64,000 bases of DNA from Liopterus haemorrhoidalis (Eukaryota; Arthropoda; Insecta; Coleoptera; Dytiscidae). The stretch is taken from assembly GCA_963971575.1 (NCBI GenBank), contig OZ020618.1, forward strand, positions 8,682,501-8,746,500, written 5' to 3'. Positions 11,401-23,075 of the stretch are shown in pieces. The position numbers and the translations under genes are program-made. The notes below the pieces were generated by a model. The model was not told the DNA's origin. It saw only the letters and a list, made by a program, of their open reading frames with translations, and did no database searches. Each line of letters opens with the position of its first letter. Position 1 is the first letter of the stretch.

Positions 11401-12884
11401 TAGATTCTAACGGAATCAATTACAATCTTCCACTCGCATACATTTTAGTTACTATTGCATTGTTCCTAATTTCGTTAATATCAATTGTCAAATCAGCAGC
11501 TAGGGGATTTAAAGAACGTTTGGTTGAAGGAGAAGGCCAGTTTTATCATTACTGTAACTTAGTTTTTGGTGGATGGGATTTTTGTATTAATAACGAAAAA
11601 TCAGCCCTCATTAAACATAAAGCTTTGTATAATGAAATAAAAGCTTGTTTAGAAGCTAAACGATTAGAAGATGATCGTAAAGGTAGGTCCCGACAAGAAA
11701 AAACTAAATTAATATTTGTCCGTACAATTGTAAATACTTTTGTTGTTGCTATTTTAGCAGGTTCAATGGCAATGATTATTTATGTATTTGATTTTGCTAC
11801 GACTCATCTTCAATCTGCTCACGATGATTATATTGAATTATTACTTCAGTTCCTTCCATCTTTATGTATAACGGGTTTAAATGCAATTGTTCCGATTATT
11901 TTTCGATATTTAATAGATTTAGAACATTATAGTCCGATGTTTGTTTTACGATTGACATTACTGAGAACGATTATATTGAAATTACTTTCGTTGGGTGTAT
12001 TAGTTTATACATTGTACACTGTAGTATCGGATTGCCCAGTTATAAACGAAGCAAATAATACTACAGTTATTGCTGCGAGAGCAGAGTCAAAATGCAAAAA
12101 ACCTGAATGTTGGGAAACTTATGTTGGACAACAAATCTACAAACTTGTAATCACTGATTTTGTTACTCATGTTATTTTAACATTCTTCGTTAATTTTCCT
12201 CGATCTCTTATAGCTAAAAAATTTGACAATAAATTTGCGAAATTAATCGGTGAACAACAATATGATCTACCAAAGAACGTGTTAGATGTTATATATTCAC
12301 AGACTTTATGTTGGTTGGGTGTATTTTTTGCCCCACTTCTCCCTGCAGTGGCAGCCATAATAGGTTTCTTTATGTTTTACATTAAAAAGTTTGTTTGTCT
12401 CGTAAATAGCACACCGTCTTCTACTGTTTATAGAGCTTCCCGATCGAATTCAATGTTCATGTTTGTTTTACTAATTGCACATTGTTTAGCTGTGATTCCA
12501 GTAGCTTTATCAATAGCTGAAATTCCACCTTCAGCAAATTGTGGACCATTTCGTGGTAATCCATCAATATGGCACTATGTTATCGAAGAGTTCTGTACCC
12601 TCCCTGAATTCTTAAAAAACGTCCTATTCTTGATCGGAACTGCATGGTTTACGATACCAATGTTTATATTTTTAGTATTATGTTTATATTATTATTCAGC
12701 TATAACAGATGCTAATAAACATATGGTAGAAGTATTAAAGAATCAATTGATATTAGAAGGGCATGATAAACAGTTTTTATTAAACAGACTCGTTGAATTT
12801 ACTAAACAGCAACAGGAGCATTTGAAACGAATGAGACTTGCGGAAATGCAAAGAGAACATAATAGAGTAACGGCAAGTCAGTAA
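8463..12884 (+). CDS. transmembrane channel-like protein (TMC7-type)
   Basis: Multi-pass membrane protein of the TMC family (TMEM16/OSCA-like fold; family members are mechanotransduction channel components or lipid-scrambling/ion-permeable proteins). Exons 8463-8628, 8837-9075 and 10938-12884 join in phase to 783 residues, normal for TMC7-like proteins. The Arg/Ser-rich cytosolic N-terminus (1-140) is followed by KKIEGNFGTGVVAYF and hydrophobic helices. The family signature CWETYVGQQIYKL lies near residue 525. The third exon alone encodes the whole channel domain. An in-frame ATG at 8442 would add seven residues, but TTTCAG at 8455-8460 could be an acceptor, so 8463 is preferred. Assignment to the TMC7 rather than TMC5/6/8 branch is tentative. 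Confidence 0.9.
9440..9900. repeat. diverged copy of the 56.6/60.2-kb repeat family
   Basis: Lies in the long second TMC intron. It shares ordered words with 56710-56990 and 60350-60650, including TTTGACCCGCCTATAGGAAA and GCGATTTTTGC, and the later TGATGTGAACT. No coding capacity. Confidence 0.55.
9928..10178. mobile_element. hAT MITE (CAGTGTTTCTCAACC)
   Basis: 251-bp element with termini CAGTGTTTCTCAACC and GGTTGAGAAACGCTG and a perfect 8-bp target duplication TTCTAGAG on each side. Internal words GTGGTCC and GCGAAAGGC recur in the copies at 52275-52590 and 62804-63121. No transposase coding. Confidence 0.9.
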
Positions 12885-13066
12885 TTGTTTCGATGGTGTA
12901 AATATTCATATTAGTGTGTGTGAATTTAGATTTTCCATCAAAGCATAATAACGTCCCAATTGATACACTCGGTTGGCCATAATTATTATATTAGTTTTAT
13001 TTATACAATTGTATACATTATACAATATAATTTATTTTAAACTATATATTTAGACATCTTGATCCT

Positions 13067-14890
13067 TAAGGTGACCAATATTTAATATATAAATTCTTCA
13101 GAGAGTTTGAACGGGGAAAATTTTAAGGTATCGGTGATCAACACGCCAGTTCCCGTATAACAACAATTTCACCCTATTTTCAGGTACCTTAGTTTTCGCA
13201 AGAACATATCTCAAAAACTAAAAATGATTGATACATGTGGCTGAAACTTTTGAAATTCCAAGGTTTTAAATGATCGTATTCAACGGTAATATTCAGCGGG
13301 TACGCACAGGTACAGCCGTACCCGTTGTCAAAGACACGTAGAATTATCTCTACTCTAGTGAAAATGTATGTTCCGGCATCCAGCGTATAATTTTTGGTGC
13401 GTTTAACATGCTAGGAACAAACATCTCGTTCCACATTGTCGTTCGACATCGGATAATTCCGTGCATGCTGAGCTGATATTCAGAAGGAAATGAGAGGATA
13501 AATCTGACGCTCGATTGACACATGTGCGCATGCTTCAAAATGATCTTGAGCGGAGATTAAAAATATAATATTCTGATTTATTGTGGATATATTTAAGATT
13601 ATCATTAATACATCAATAATAAGACAATAATAATTATCAATTTATTATTTATTTATTTATTTAATAGAACAGCACGTAGCTAATATGAACAATAATACAA
13701 AACAAGAAAAAACAAAAGGAACAAATATCACAGTGTTGTCGATAGTCATAAAATTATTGTTAAGCAACAAATAATTCATTCTTAAATTATAATTTTCTTA
13801 AATAAATACAAAGGAGATAAAATGAATGAAATTACACGTGTGTGTGTGTGTTACTACTCACACAGTTAAGACAAAAAAAAGTTACTTCTGTATTTTTTCA
13901 ATAATATTTTCTTCCTCTTGCGTTGTCGGTTTTTTAAAAAATGCGACTTCTTAATTTTTTTCCTGGTACTAAATATAGAAATTTGTTTATTAATTTTTTT
14001 ATTACTTGGTTCAAATTTTGTCGTATCTAGTTGGTGTTTCAGTTTTTTATTTTCTTTGTTAATTTCTAAACATTTTCTATCAGTATAAGCCCAAAGATTG
14101 GGCTTCTCATAATAATTTGTGAAAAAGTATTCACCAAATATTTTCATGTCATTGTCCGAAAGTAAAAAACTATTGCTTTTGGTAACATTTCTATAAATTT
14201 TGATTCTTCAAGGGTTATTTCTAAAGTTTTTAAAGTTTGGTGCCCATCACTGCACACCATGCATTGTAAAACACTTCATTTATATCGGATATAAAAACAT
14301 TGCAATTTATTAAACCGATTTTTTTGAAAATTTTATGAAGAAAAAAAATCATTAACAGTAGTGTCCTGCTTGTTTATAATCATACATGATGCAGGAAACC
14401 CCTCGCCATTACCATTAAAGTTTATCTTATGAATACTTTTTAAATGGACATTTAAATTATATTGTTTTGAAAATATTTTATTGCAAATTAATCACATCAC
14501 AGACATTTTCAATTTATTTAAAATGTGTGCGCTGCATATAAGTACATGTAAACACAACAGTGGTTTCCTGGTTTCATCCTCGTCTCCCGCTACACTGGAA
14601 CGCATGCGTATATGTGTCAATCAAGCGTCAGATTTATCCTCTCATCAGAAGGAACGCATCGGTCCGTGCGTATCGGTTGATAAAATGGGTTGCATGATAA
14701 GCCGATAGCATGTTTTTTAGCGTATCCATTGTTAAATATTTTGAATATCAACTATTCTGACTCTAGTTCATATTTGGAACCGGTTATCGACGTATAACGA
14801 CGATTTTGGTCACTCGCTAGGTACCTTAAATCATTATTATATATAATACAATTTATCCCAGTTTGACATTTTCAAAATTTGGTCACCTTA
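13067..14890. mobile_element. degraded DNA transposon with inverted repeats
   Basis: Outer inverted termini TAAGGTGACCAA and TTGGTCACCTTA bound 1.8 kb. Subterminal inverted repeats (about 13462-13535 and 14598-14662) share a roughly 55-bp block with CAATCGAGCGTCAGATTTAT. The interior contains a minus-strand open stretch (14147-13866, 93 codons, Lys/Asn rich) and neighbouring broken frames that may be a transposase remnant, but I cannot assign a family. The terminus resembles the MITE at 24829-25044 (TAGGGTGACCA). A clean target duplication was not seen. Confidence 0.5.
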
Positions 14891-15982
14891 TTTGATTAAC
14901 TATTGACGCAAAACACATTTTCAATTTTATACAGTGATGTCAAGTTCATTTTGTACTGTTCAGTATATTCTACGGGACAAATGCAATTGGTACCAACCAA
15001 AAAACAAATATTAAATGTATATATATAATTTATTGTAATCATATTTATTATATTAAAGTACTGATTTACAAAAGATAAAATTGTTCATCGATGATTTACT
15101 TTCAAAAACTTTCACAGGCAACATAAAACTATTTGTTCATCAGTTAAATTATTGCTACTTGATCTATCAGCTGAAGTGCAGTTCCATTTTAACTGGTTGA
15201 TGAATAGATAATTATACTTTGTCGATGAACAATCTAGTGACACATCAAATTTTAATTGTACATATAATTTATAATCTTCCGATAATCTGGTTTTTAAAAT
15301 GTGTACATTATAAAGGTGCTAATATCGATTACTGCCATTTTACCTAGCTTTCGGTTAACATTCCTTCAAAATAATTGGTACTCGTTTAATTTGGTGCTGA
15401 TCACAAGTTTATTTGAAAAATAGACAGAAATAGAGAATAGACTGGAAAAATGTAGATTTTATTTAATTTCAAAGATATTATTTATTAATTTTAATATAGG
15501 TTATTAACAGAATAAAAGGGAGTCAACGAATGAAATATAAAAGTTATAAGATGGAGTTATTTTTAAGTTATCTTCAAAAATAGACTGATTGAAATTTGAT
15601 TGTGTACATAAAATCGTTTATACAACTAAAAAACCAACATGAACAAATATAGAAGTGAAAGTATAGACGAATAGAAACGTCTATAAACTCGTAAAGCGGT
15701 GTCCACACAATGTCGATTAAAACAGATCGGTATTTCTGCTCAACAAAACCTGTCGGCTTTTGAAAATCCTTCATACTTCCACACTTTGATCGATATTTAG
15801 TTCTGAATATATACGACATCAGCTGTCTTATATCTAAGCGCTCAATGAACATAATTGAACTGATCTGAAATAACTGTACGCTCATTTTACTAATAAAACA
15901 GCATATTTTGACAAACTGAGCGGAAGTTATATTGCAATTCTAAGTAGAATCGTAAGACTCTTAACAAATTTGTTATATTAGT
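14891..15982. other. intergenic DNA, nothing recognised
   Basis: AT-rich. Short open frames here have no recognisable domain or codon pattern. No RNA gene was seen. Confidence 0.5.
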
Positions 15983-15995
15983 AACTTCATAAGTT

Positions 15996-16062
15996 TGGCT
16001 ATGTGGTCGTAAGATTAACGGCCGATATAATAAAAATAAAATAAACAATATAATAAAAAAAA
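15996..16062 (+). mobile_element. short SINE-like retroposon fragment
   Basis: A 67-bp insertion flanked by a perfect 13-bp duplication AACTTCATAAGTT (15983-15995 and 16063-16075). It begins with a tRNA-like 5' part, GGCTATGTGGTCGTAAG, and ends in an A-rich tail, as expected for a short tRNA-derived retroposition. Confidence 0.7.
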
Positions 16063-16811
16063 AACTTCATAAGTTACTAATGTAACTAGACTAGAATGTA
16101 ACGTAACTCGTTAAGGTTACGCTTTGAAATACAGTTAGTGAAGGACGACTGCGATTTAAATCTATAAATTTATGACGTAGTGTTGATGCTGGTTAACGTG
16201 TAAATTCATGTTTGTTCTTTAGGTGTACACAGTGATTTATTATCAAACAATTTTATTCTGTTAATTATTCTCTTTTAGACATATAGACACAAACAGTATT
16301 GTAATATCAAATCCTTTTTTTCGCACAATCTATATTACGTGCAATATTTCACATTATATGGATATAATTAGTGTACGTTGATTTTTTTTTTATGTATGTG
16401 ATGCTGTAACCATTTATTCAAAGATACAAATCCTTGCCAAAGTAGATGCATGATCTCCAAGTGATTTTTGCCATAAGTGATTTTTGTATCTTCCATTTTA
16501 AAGTGATAATGTACTGATGCCAGTTTGTACACAAATTTAATGTCATCCATTTTGTAATTGGAATTTGAATTGTGATGAGATTTTACAATTTTTTAAATGA
16601 AAGTACGATAAAAAATAATATATAAGGAATCTTTCACACAGGACACTTTGGAAAAAAAAAGAAAATCTAAATTAAGGGATGAGCAAAGAAAAAAAAAAAA
16701 AAAAATCTGGGCAGTTTGTGTTCACACAACCGCTAGAGTTTACGTGAATACGTCTGCTGTACTTTACTGTGCTCCATTTTTAACTTTGCGGCATCTTATG
16801 CGTTATCTGTA

Positions 16812-17347
16812 ATGCCTGGGCTACACCTGCATCTATCGTCGCTAAACTTCGGTTTAACGTGACATAAACGCTAATGTGGACAGCTACTATCAGTTTGCGT
16901 TCACAATATTAGCAGTGCGCGCCACTAGACACATGACGATAACTGAAGTGGCGGTTTTAGACCACACATCAAAGGAACTTAGCGCATAGCGTAGTATGTC
17001 CTGTTGGCACGTATTGTTGTTTATCCGGCATCATTTGAGGTTATGTTATACATATTTCTTTACAACTTATTTGTGTCAAATCAGATAAGATTATGTTTGA
17101 ATTTGTAAAATTAAATGTAAAAAATAATTTTAGGATGCAGTTATGATGGATATACACTATGATTTTATTTAATTTACAGCAAAATAATTACGCTTGTACC
17201 TTGTAAACGTAAATAAAGTGTAGCGGCGAAAACGCAGGTATGGCCACAAGTTGCGCTTTAGCACGATATCGATAGATGCAGTTTACCACGAATTTATATA
17301 GCGCGCAATTATCGGCGAAGCTTATAACGCAAGTGTGGTCCAGGCAT
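16812..17347. mobile_element. MITE with ATGCCTGG termini
   Basis: Inverted termini ATGCCTGGGCTACACCTGC and the complement of GCAAGTGTGGTCCAGGCAT. The interior is GC-richer than its surroundings and non-coding. No clear target duplication. Confidence 0.6.
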
Positions 17348-17869
17348 AAGTCCTGTACCTTTCCGCATTGGTGTGTGTCATACTTTTGGATTTCTCTAGG
17401 CCCGATATATTCGATTTTTATTGTTGGATCGATTTCTGCTTAGTTTTTCAACGAGTATATACCGACATTGTGAAATTTTTCTAATGCGATCCTAAGTTTC
17501 ACAAGCAATACTATATTCGATTTCACTACTATCTTAAATCGACAGATATCTACATTAGTTTTTATTTAAGGCCAGTTTGGACGTCGTAGTGGTTCGCAAT
17601 ACAGAGTTATACTGATTTAAGTTTGCGCGGCGCAGAGCAAAGTCCCCAAAACACCGCCCTTACGTACTCCCTTAACTTCTCGTTTATCGCAGCGCGAACT
17701 CAAAGTTACTAAAACATTATTTTCTCAGCCATCGAATGACACTACGTTGGTGTGGTCTGATTTTAAAGACGTATTCATGTCTAAAGGAAATCCAAATGAA
17801 GAGAAAATTGCGGGCTGCAGAAAGCACGTCGTTTTCCGGGGTACACGTTGAACCCGACCAACGCCCGTA

Positions 17870-18226
17870 AACTTCGTTCAACATAAGAAAAACACAGGTA
17901 TCATAAATTACGTCATCAGTTCTGCGCGAGAAAACAGCTGAACACATTGACATGCATAAGAGTTTTAAACAATTGTTGTAGATACCAAGCACACAAAATC
18001 ATGTATTTATAATACATTTTTACTCATTTTAGTAGACAAAACGTACGAAAAATAAATAATAATAACGGAAATAAACAAACAACATCGCACAATACGTGTA
18101 GTCAAAAACAAATCGAAGTAAGTGACACAACTGAAATGTGTTAAACTAACTGTAATGGACGAAATTTGGTTTCTGCATATGGGATCCGCTAATATCCGCC
18201 TGTGTTTTTCTTATGTTGAACGAAGT
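17870..18226. mobile_element. TA-type MITE (ACTTCGTTCAACATAAG)
   Basis: Inverted termini of about 28 bp (ACTTCGTTCAACATAAGAAA and its complement). It is homologous, in inverted orientation, to 33016-33669, which carries a further insertion. Non-coding. Confidence 0.8.
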
Positions 18227-19849
18227 CTGTCCGTTGATAATCATTAAACTCAGCAACTTCTTGTGGTTGAATAAAATTACAAAAAGTAGCCATGTGTGAA
18301 AGTTTTCTTAAATAGTTTTTTTAGTGATAAAAATCTCAGCACATTTCTAGTATTTGATATTAGGGCATATTCAGTAACTGTTTGGAAAGCGTAAAAGACA
18401 TTTTGTATTTTGAAAAGATCTTTTTTCATTTTTATATGAAGGATAGTTGCTGAATTTGACTTATTGTGATTATATTATCTAAGTCATACTATTCAGTGTA
18501 TTCCAGTTGTGAATGTACGTTTATCTGTGTTATCATAAATATTTTGTTCATAAAATCGTACAGTATTTCATAATTGCTCAATGTTCTTGTAGCGTTTTCG
18601 ATATAAAAAGCTCATTTTATGACCAAATTTTAATAGAAATACTGGGATTTTTGAACAAAACAAATTCACTTATATTATTTTGTATACGATACAAATGTTT
18701 TAATTTATGTACATACAATTTTTAAATAAACAATATCGTAGAATTAATAATGTTTATTACATTTTATCATAGACCACAATCTACAAATCCTTAACTCAAC
18801 TACAACACTCCTTAACTCCCTATATAACAAAAGTTGTGTGGCTGGGCCGAAAATGCTGCCAACACTACTTGTTATCAGTGATAAAAACAATGTAGATAAA
18901 ATACACTAAATATGAAACATTCCCGCAAATATTAAATTTAAAAATAGATTGCATCTAAAAACTAATCATATAATACAATTTTATGTGTTAAATCAGCGAT
19001 TCCCAAACTGTGCGCTGCAGATGAGTTACAGGGGTGCCGCGAAAATATTACAATATTCCTCCAACTGCGTTAGTTAGACCAGTTTTTACTTGAGGCACTG
19101 CGGAAAAGTTCTGATACAAAAGAGCGCCGGGAACAGAAAAATTTTGGGCACCACTGGGTTATAGGCATCTAAAAATCTCCGTAGTTTATTTAGGATAGAA
19201 AAAATTGACTTTAATCGTTTAACGCGTTTTGAGATTACGACATTTTTGGAAACCATGGAAACGAATGACATTTGTTATAAAATATAATAGTAGTATATTT
19301 TTAATTATTTTGTAAATTATTATTAAGAATGACACAAAAAATCAAAATGTAATGAAAAGGACATAATATAATGACAGTCAATTTAATCTAGAATTTGCAG
19401 TGTGGATTTCGTAGGTATTTAATAAGTGTAAGAAGTCAATAAAATACTGAATGACTCGTACTATATTATACTGTAAAACGTTTTTACAATAAACATTCTT
19501 TTTTCAATGGAATAGATTATTTTCGTGATAAGGTATGAGTCTCATGTTTCGTAGTAAAAGAAATAAAAATACTGAAAATATAAAAATCAATTGCAAAACC
19601 AAAAAAGAAAAATTCCAGGGTAAAAAGTTGTATATTAAAAAAATAATGAATGAGTAATTTATTTTATTCATAAAATTTACATTTCTAAAGTAAAAATAGT
19701 TTTATTTAATTAATAACTATCTATTTTGATTCATATTAAGGCACAAAATTATATAACGGTATATTAAGATCATTCTTCTGTTATTGGTGAATGTAACTAA
19801 AAATTAAGAATATATTAATCGAATAATTAATCTTTATTTAATATATTAC
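18227..19849. other. intergenic DNA
   Basis: No gene recognised. A fragment of a hAT-like end with CAGCGATTCCCAAACTGTG is near 18995; the rest is AT-rich without obvious structure. Confidence 0.45.
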
Positions 19850-19930
19850 GACTTACTGCAAAATAATACAAAATTTTGACATATTACGTTAAATAAATTC
19901 AATACAAAATTTTGTATTTAGCAGTAAGTC
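19850..19930. repeat. imperfect hairpin at the RNASEH2C 3' end
   Basis: GACTTACTGC followed by AATACAAAATTTT at 19850-19877 is repeated inverted at 19903-19930. The right arm overlaps the RNASEH2C stop codon and last codons. Confidence 0.7.
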
Positions 19931-20377
19931 AAAAAAAAAGTCTTACAGCATCAGCGATATCTATCCAGTCTACTGCCTGTATAATAGCATCATTTTTACT
20001 AGTTTTCTTATCCCAATTCCAGTAAGTAAACCTATCAAAATGATTCGTAACATACAATTTTCTCTCCTGTTTATCTGTTATAGGTTTCATCGATTCATGT
20101 AAAATAACTCCTTTATAATTATCTGGTAAATTTAATTTACTACCATTTAATTTATAACCACGAAAACTACACGTGAGATCTAAAAAAGAATAAATAAAAC
20201 ACTCAATAACTTTATTAATTAGGTTATCTTACCGCCATTATCGCCTGTAATATAAGGTGTAAAATATTTTTCTACTTCTGCATCACAATCTGCGTGAATT
20301 TTACAAGGAATTGAATGTATTACTGCTTCAGCTTGTGGCTGATTTATATTTTTAGTGTTCAAAATATGAATCGACAT
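19929..20377 (-). CDS. RNASEH2C: ribonuclease H2 subunit C
   Basis: Non-catalytic subunit of the nuclear RNase H2 heterotrimer, which removes ribonucleotides and RNA-DNA hybrids from DNA. Two exons, 20377-20233 and 20179-19929, joined in phase 1 to give 131 residues, slightly shorter than the human protein. Hallmarks seen: an N-terminal HSIPCKIHADCDAEVEKYF stretch, SFRGYKLNGSKLNLP (the SFRGRxLxGxxVxxP block of the family), VILHES, and the C-terminal FDRFTYWNWDK ... AVDWIDIADAV block. The stop overlaps an inverted repeat, so the C-terminus may have been shaped by an insertion. The gene is divergent from fibrillarin, 350 bp apart. Start chosen as the only ATG before the conserved region. Confidence 0.88.
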
Positions 20378-20727
20378 GTTTTTGACACTTTTTTGAATTC
20401 TATAAAATTATTTACTAATGTAGGATAGCCACCTTTGTTGAATTTAATTTGAAACTAAACAATCACCAACTTAAACTTATTTATTTACGTAAATGCAATC
20501 TAATTATAACAATGAACTTTATTATTGTTAATAAGAATTAAACTATTGTTGTGGGATTATATTTATTTAAATGTTTGTGAAATGTAAAATTTGAATTTTG
20601 GGGAGTAAGAAGAAGCATTTTGTTGGTCCGCGTCGCGGATTTGAGTGCACGTGTTGTCTATCTAAAATTAATAAATATTTTACAAAGTTATTACAGTTGA
20701 TTAGTAGTTTAAAGTTTATAAAACACT
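20378..20727. promoter_or_regulatory. likely bidirectional promoter
   Basis: 350 bp between the divergent start codons of RNASEH2C and fibrillarin. It includes a short CpG-bearing GC-rich patch GGTCCGCGTCGCGGATTTG near 20624-20642 that is palindromic (CCGCG/CGCGG) and may be a control element. Confidence 0.5.
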
Positions 20728-22888
20728 ATGGGAAGACCAGGTAAGGACTTATTATATTATATTTTTACCTATATTTTATTTACTTTATTTTAAAATCCTG
20801 TTTATAATAAATAAGGTTAAGTTACATGCACATGTGGTATTGTATACACATGTAATATTTTTTTAATTTTCAGGTTTTTCTCCCCGTGGAGATCGTGGAG
20901 GTTTTGGTGGACGAGGCGGCGGTAGAAATAGTTTTGGTGGTCGTGGCGGCGGCCGAGGTGGTGGTGATAGAAATAGTTTTGGGGGACGTGGAGGCGGTAG
21001 AGGTGGCGGCCGTGGAGGAGGAAGAGGCGGTGGACGAGGTGGTGGACGTGGGGGTGGACGCGGTGGTTTCGGAGGAGGTAAAACTGTTGTTATCGAACCA
21101 CATAGACATGAAGGAGTGTTTATCGCAAGAGGGAAGGAAGATGCTCTTGTTACATTGAATTTGGTACCTGGTTCTGAAGTTTATGGTGAAAAAAGAATAT
21201 CTGTGGAGGTAAGATATTTATTGTAAACAAATTTTAAAGTTTTGTCATTTTAGTTTTTCAAGTCCATTTGTTTGGTTTGTGTTTAATTTGTAAGCTTTTA
21301 TTTTAAATGACATTTTTTATTTTATTGAACATACATTTTTTACTTTTTTCTACGGCCATTAGGATGTAGGTCTACTTATTTGAGTTATTTCCACATTGGT
21401 GTGAGATTGATTTTTTTTTATAGCAAATTAGTCATCAAAATACTAACAATATTTATCCAAAAATTTAGTTTGTATTAATGACCTATTTTCCTTATGTGTT
21501 GCATATAATACTTTATCTACAGTTGTTCAAAACACTGAAAAATGAGTGATAATAACATTTTTTGACATTTCATACAATTGTTTTCTAAATTTTGTTTATA
21601 AATTAAATCTATATTGGGTCTGTTCTTTTCGCTACCATGCGTCTTACTGCAAAACGCAGCTGTATTGACGCGGCGTTAGATTTATTACTGCAGCTGTAAG
21701 AATTTAAGCCAAAGTGCTAATTCAAATCAACAGAAAATATTGACGGTGCCGTAAACCGAAGATGCAAGGTAGCGAAAAGAACAGACTTATTGCCCTGTTG
21801 CAGCAAAGTTTTAAAACTAGATGTATAATAAAAATTGCTGTAAAACATAAAAATACCAATGTACAAATATATTAATTTGTAATGTTTATTTTACAGAATG
21901 ATGGAGACAAAGTGGAATACAGAGTGTGGAATCCATTCAGAAGTAAATTAGCGGCTGCCATTTTAGGTGGTGTAGATCAAATTCACATGGCCCCAGGCAG
22001 CAAAGTTTTATACTTAGGTGCAGCTTCAGGGACCACAGTATCACATGTTTCAGACGTAGTAGGACCAGTAAGTTTTATTTACGATTTTTCATTACTAAAA
22101 TTGTTGTTAGTCCTATTCGTATCAGACTCTTATTTTTCCTGTCCAATGTTTTTCTTGCCCTTAGTTTTCATTTAATAAATACTTTACCTTATAAATACTG
22201 CCACATCAACTGAGTATAATAATTATAATACTATTATTATTATTATTATACTTAGTGAAATACGCAGTGGATCGTATTTTAGAGCAAAGACCTCACCAAT
22301 GGGTTTTTATTTTTCTTTGCTTATTTAATTCATCCCCATTTTTTAGTTATCGCAAAGGGGATTATGTCATCTGTTAACTGTAGATTTCTATACCAATTCC
22401 CTTACCTACAAAGTCAAGACTGCAAAATACTGGTTCTTGTAAGTCTGTAATTAAGTGAGTTTTTTTAATTTCAGGAAGGACTTGTATACGCCGTAGAATT
22501 CTCCCACAGATCAGGTCGTGATCTAATAAACGTAGCAAAGAAACGAACCAACATCATCCCTATAATCGAAGATGCTCGACATCCACACAAATACAGAATG
22601 TTAGTCGGAATGGTTGACACAGTATTTGCTGATGTTGCCCAACCCGATCAAGCTCGTATCGTAGCATTAAATTCACAATACTTCCTTAAAAATGGTGGTC
22701 ATTTTGTAATATCTATTAAAGCTTCATGTATAGACTCAACAGCGCAACCTGAAGCTGTATTTGCAGCGGAAGTAAAGAAATTACAAGCAGATAAATTAAA
22801 ACCACAAGAACAGATTACCTTGGAACCTTACGAAAGGGATCACGCAGTTGTTGTAGGTGTGTTTAGAGCGCCGCCAAAGGCAAAATAA
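20728..22888 (+). CDS. FBL: fibrillarin
   Basis: Nucleolar 2'-O-methyltransferase of box C/D snoRNPs, which modifies rRNA (and histone H2A in eukaryotes). Exons 20728-20740, 20874-21208, 21897-22067 and 22475-22888 join to 310 residues, as in other animals. The first exon has only 13 coding bases. Residues 5-73 are the Gly/Arg-rich domain, made of RGGG repeats. The methyltransferase domain follows, with [17 protein letters not shown] (SAM motif I, near 154-169), [13 protein letters not shown], and [10 protein letters not shown]; it ends VFRAPPKAK. No key residue is missing. The Gly-Arg region gives long spurious frames on both strands. Confidence 0.97.
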
Positions 22889-22989
22889 TTTTTTTATTGT
22901 AGATTATATTATAGTTTATTAATAAGATTCATAAAAAACTATCAAGAAATGAAAAATATGATTGAAATCTACTGAATATAATTTGAATC

Positions 22990-23075
22990 AGGTAAAAGAA
23001 CAGTGACTTTAGCTCTGTGGTTAGACAGTTGACAACGAAACACAGGTATGTGGGTTCAAAACCCGGCAACATTAT
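22990..23075 (+). mobile_element. tRNA-like sequence / SINE head
   Basis: Contains TAGCTCTGTGGTTAGACAG (A-box-like) and, about 30 nt later, GGGTTCAAAACCC (B box). Stems are imperfect, so this is more likely a tRNA-derived SINE or pseudo-tRNA than a working tRNA gene. Confidence 0.45.

Noticed and set aside
17717..17992. Minus-strand ORF of 91 codons
   Set aside because: It overlaps the terminus of the MITE at 17870 and has no recognisable domain.
20870..21158. Low-complexity ORFs on both strands over the fibrillarin second exon
   Set aside because: They are shadow frames of the Gly/Arg-rich domain.
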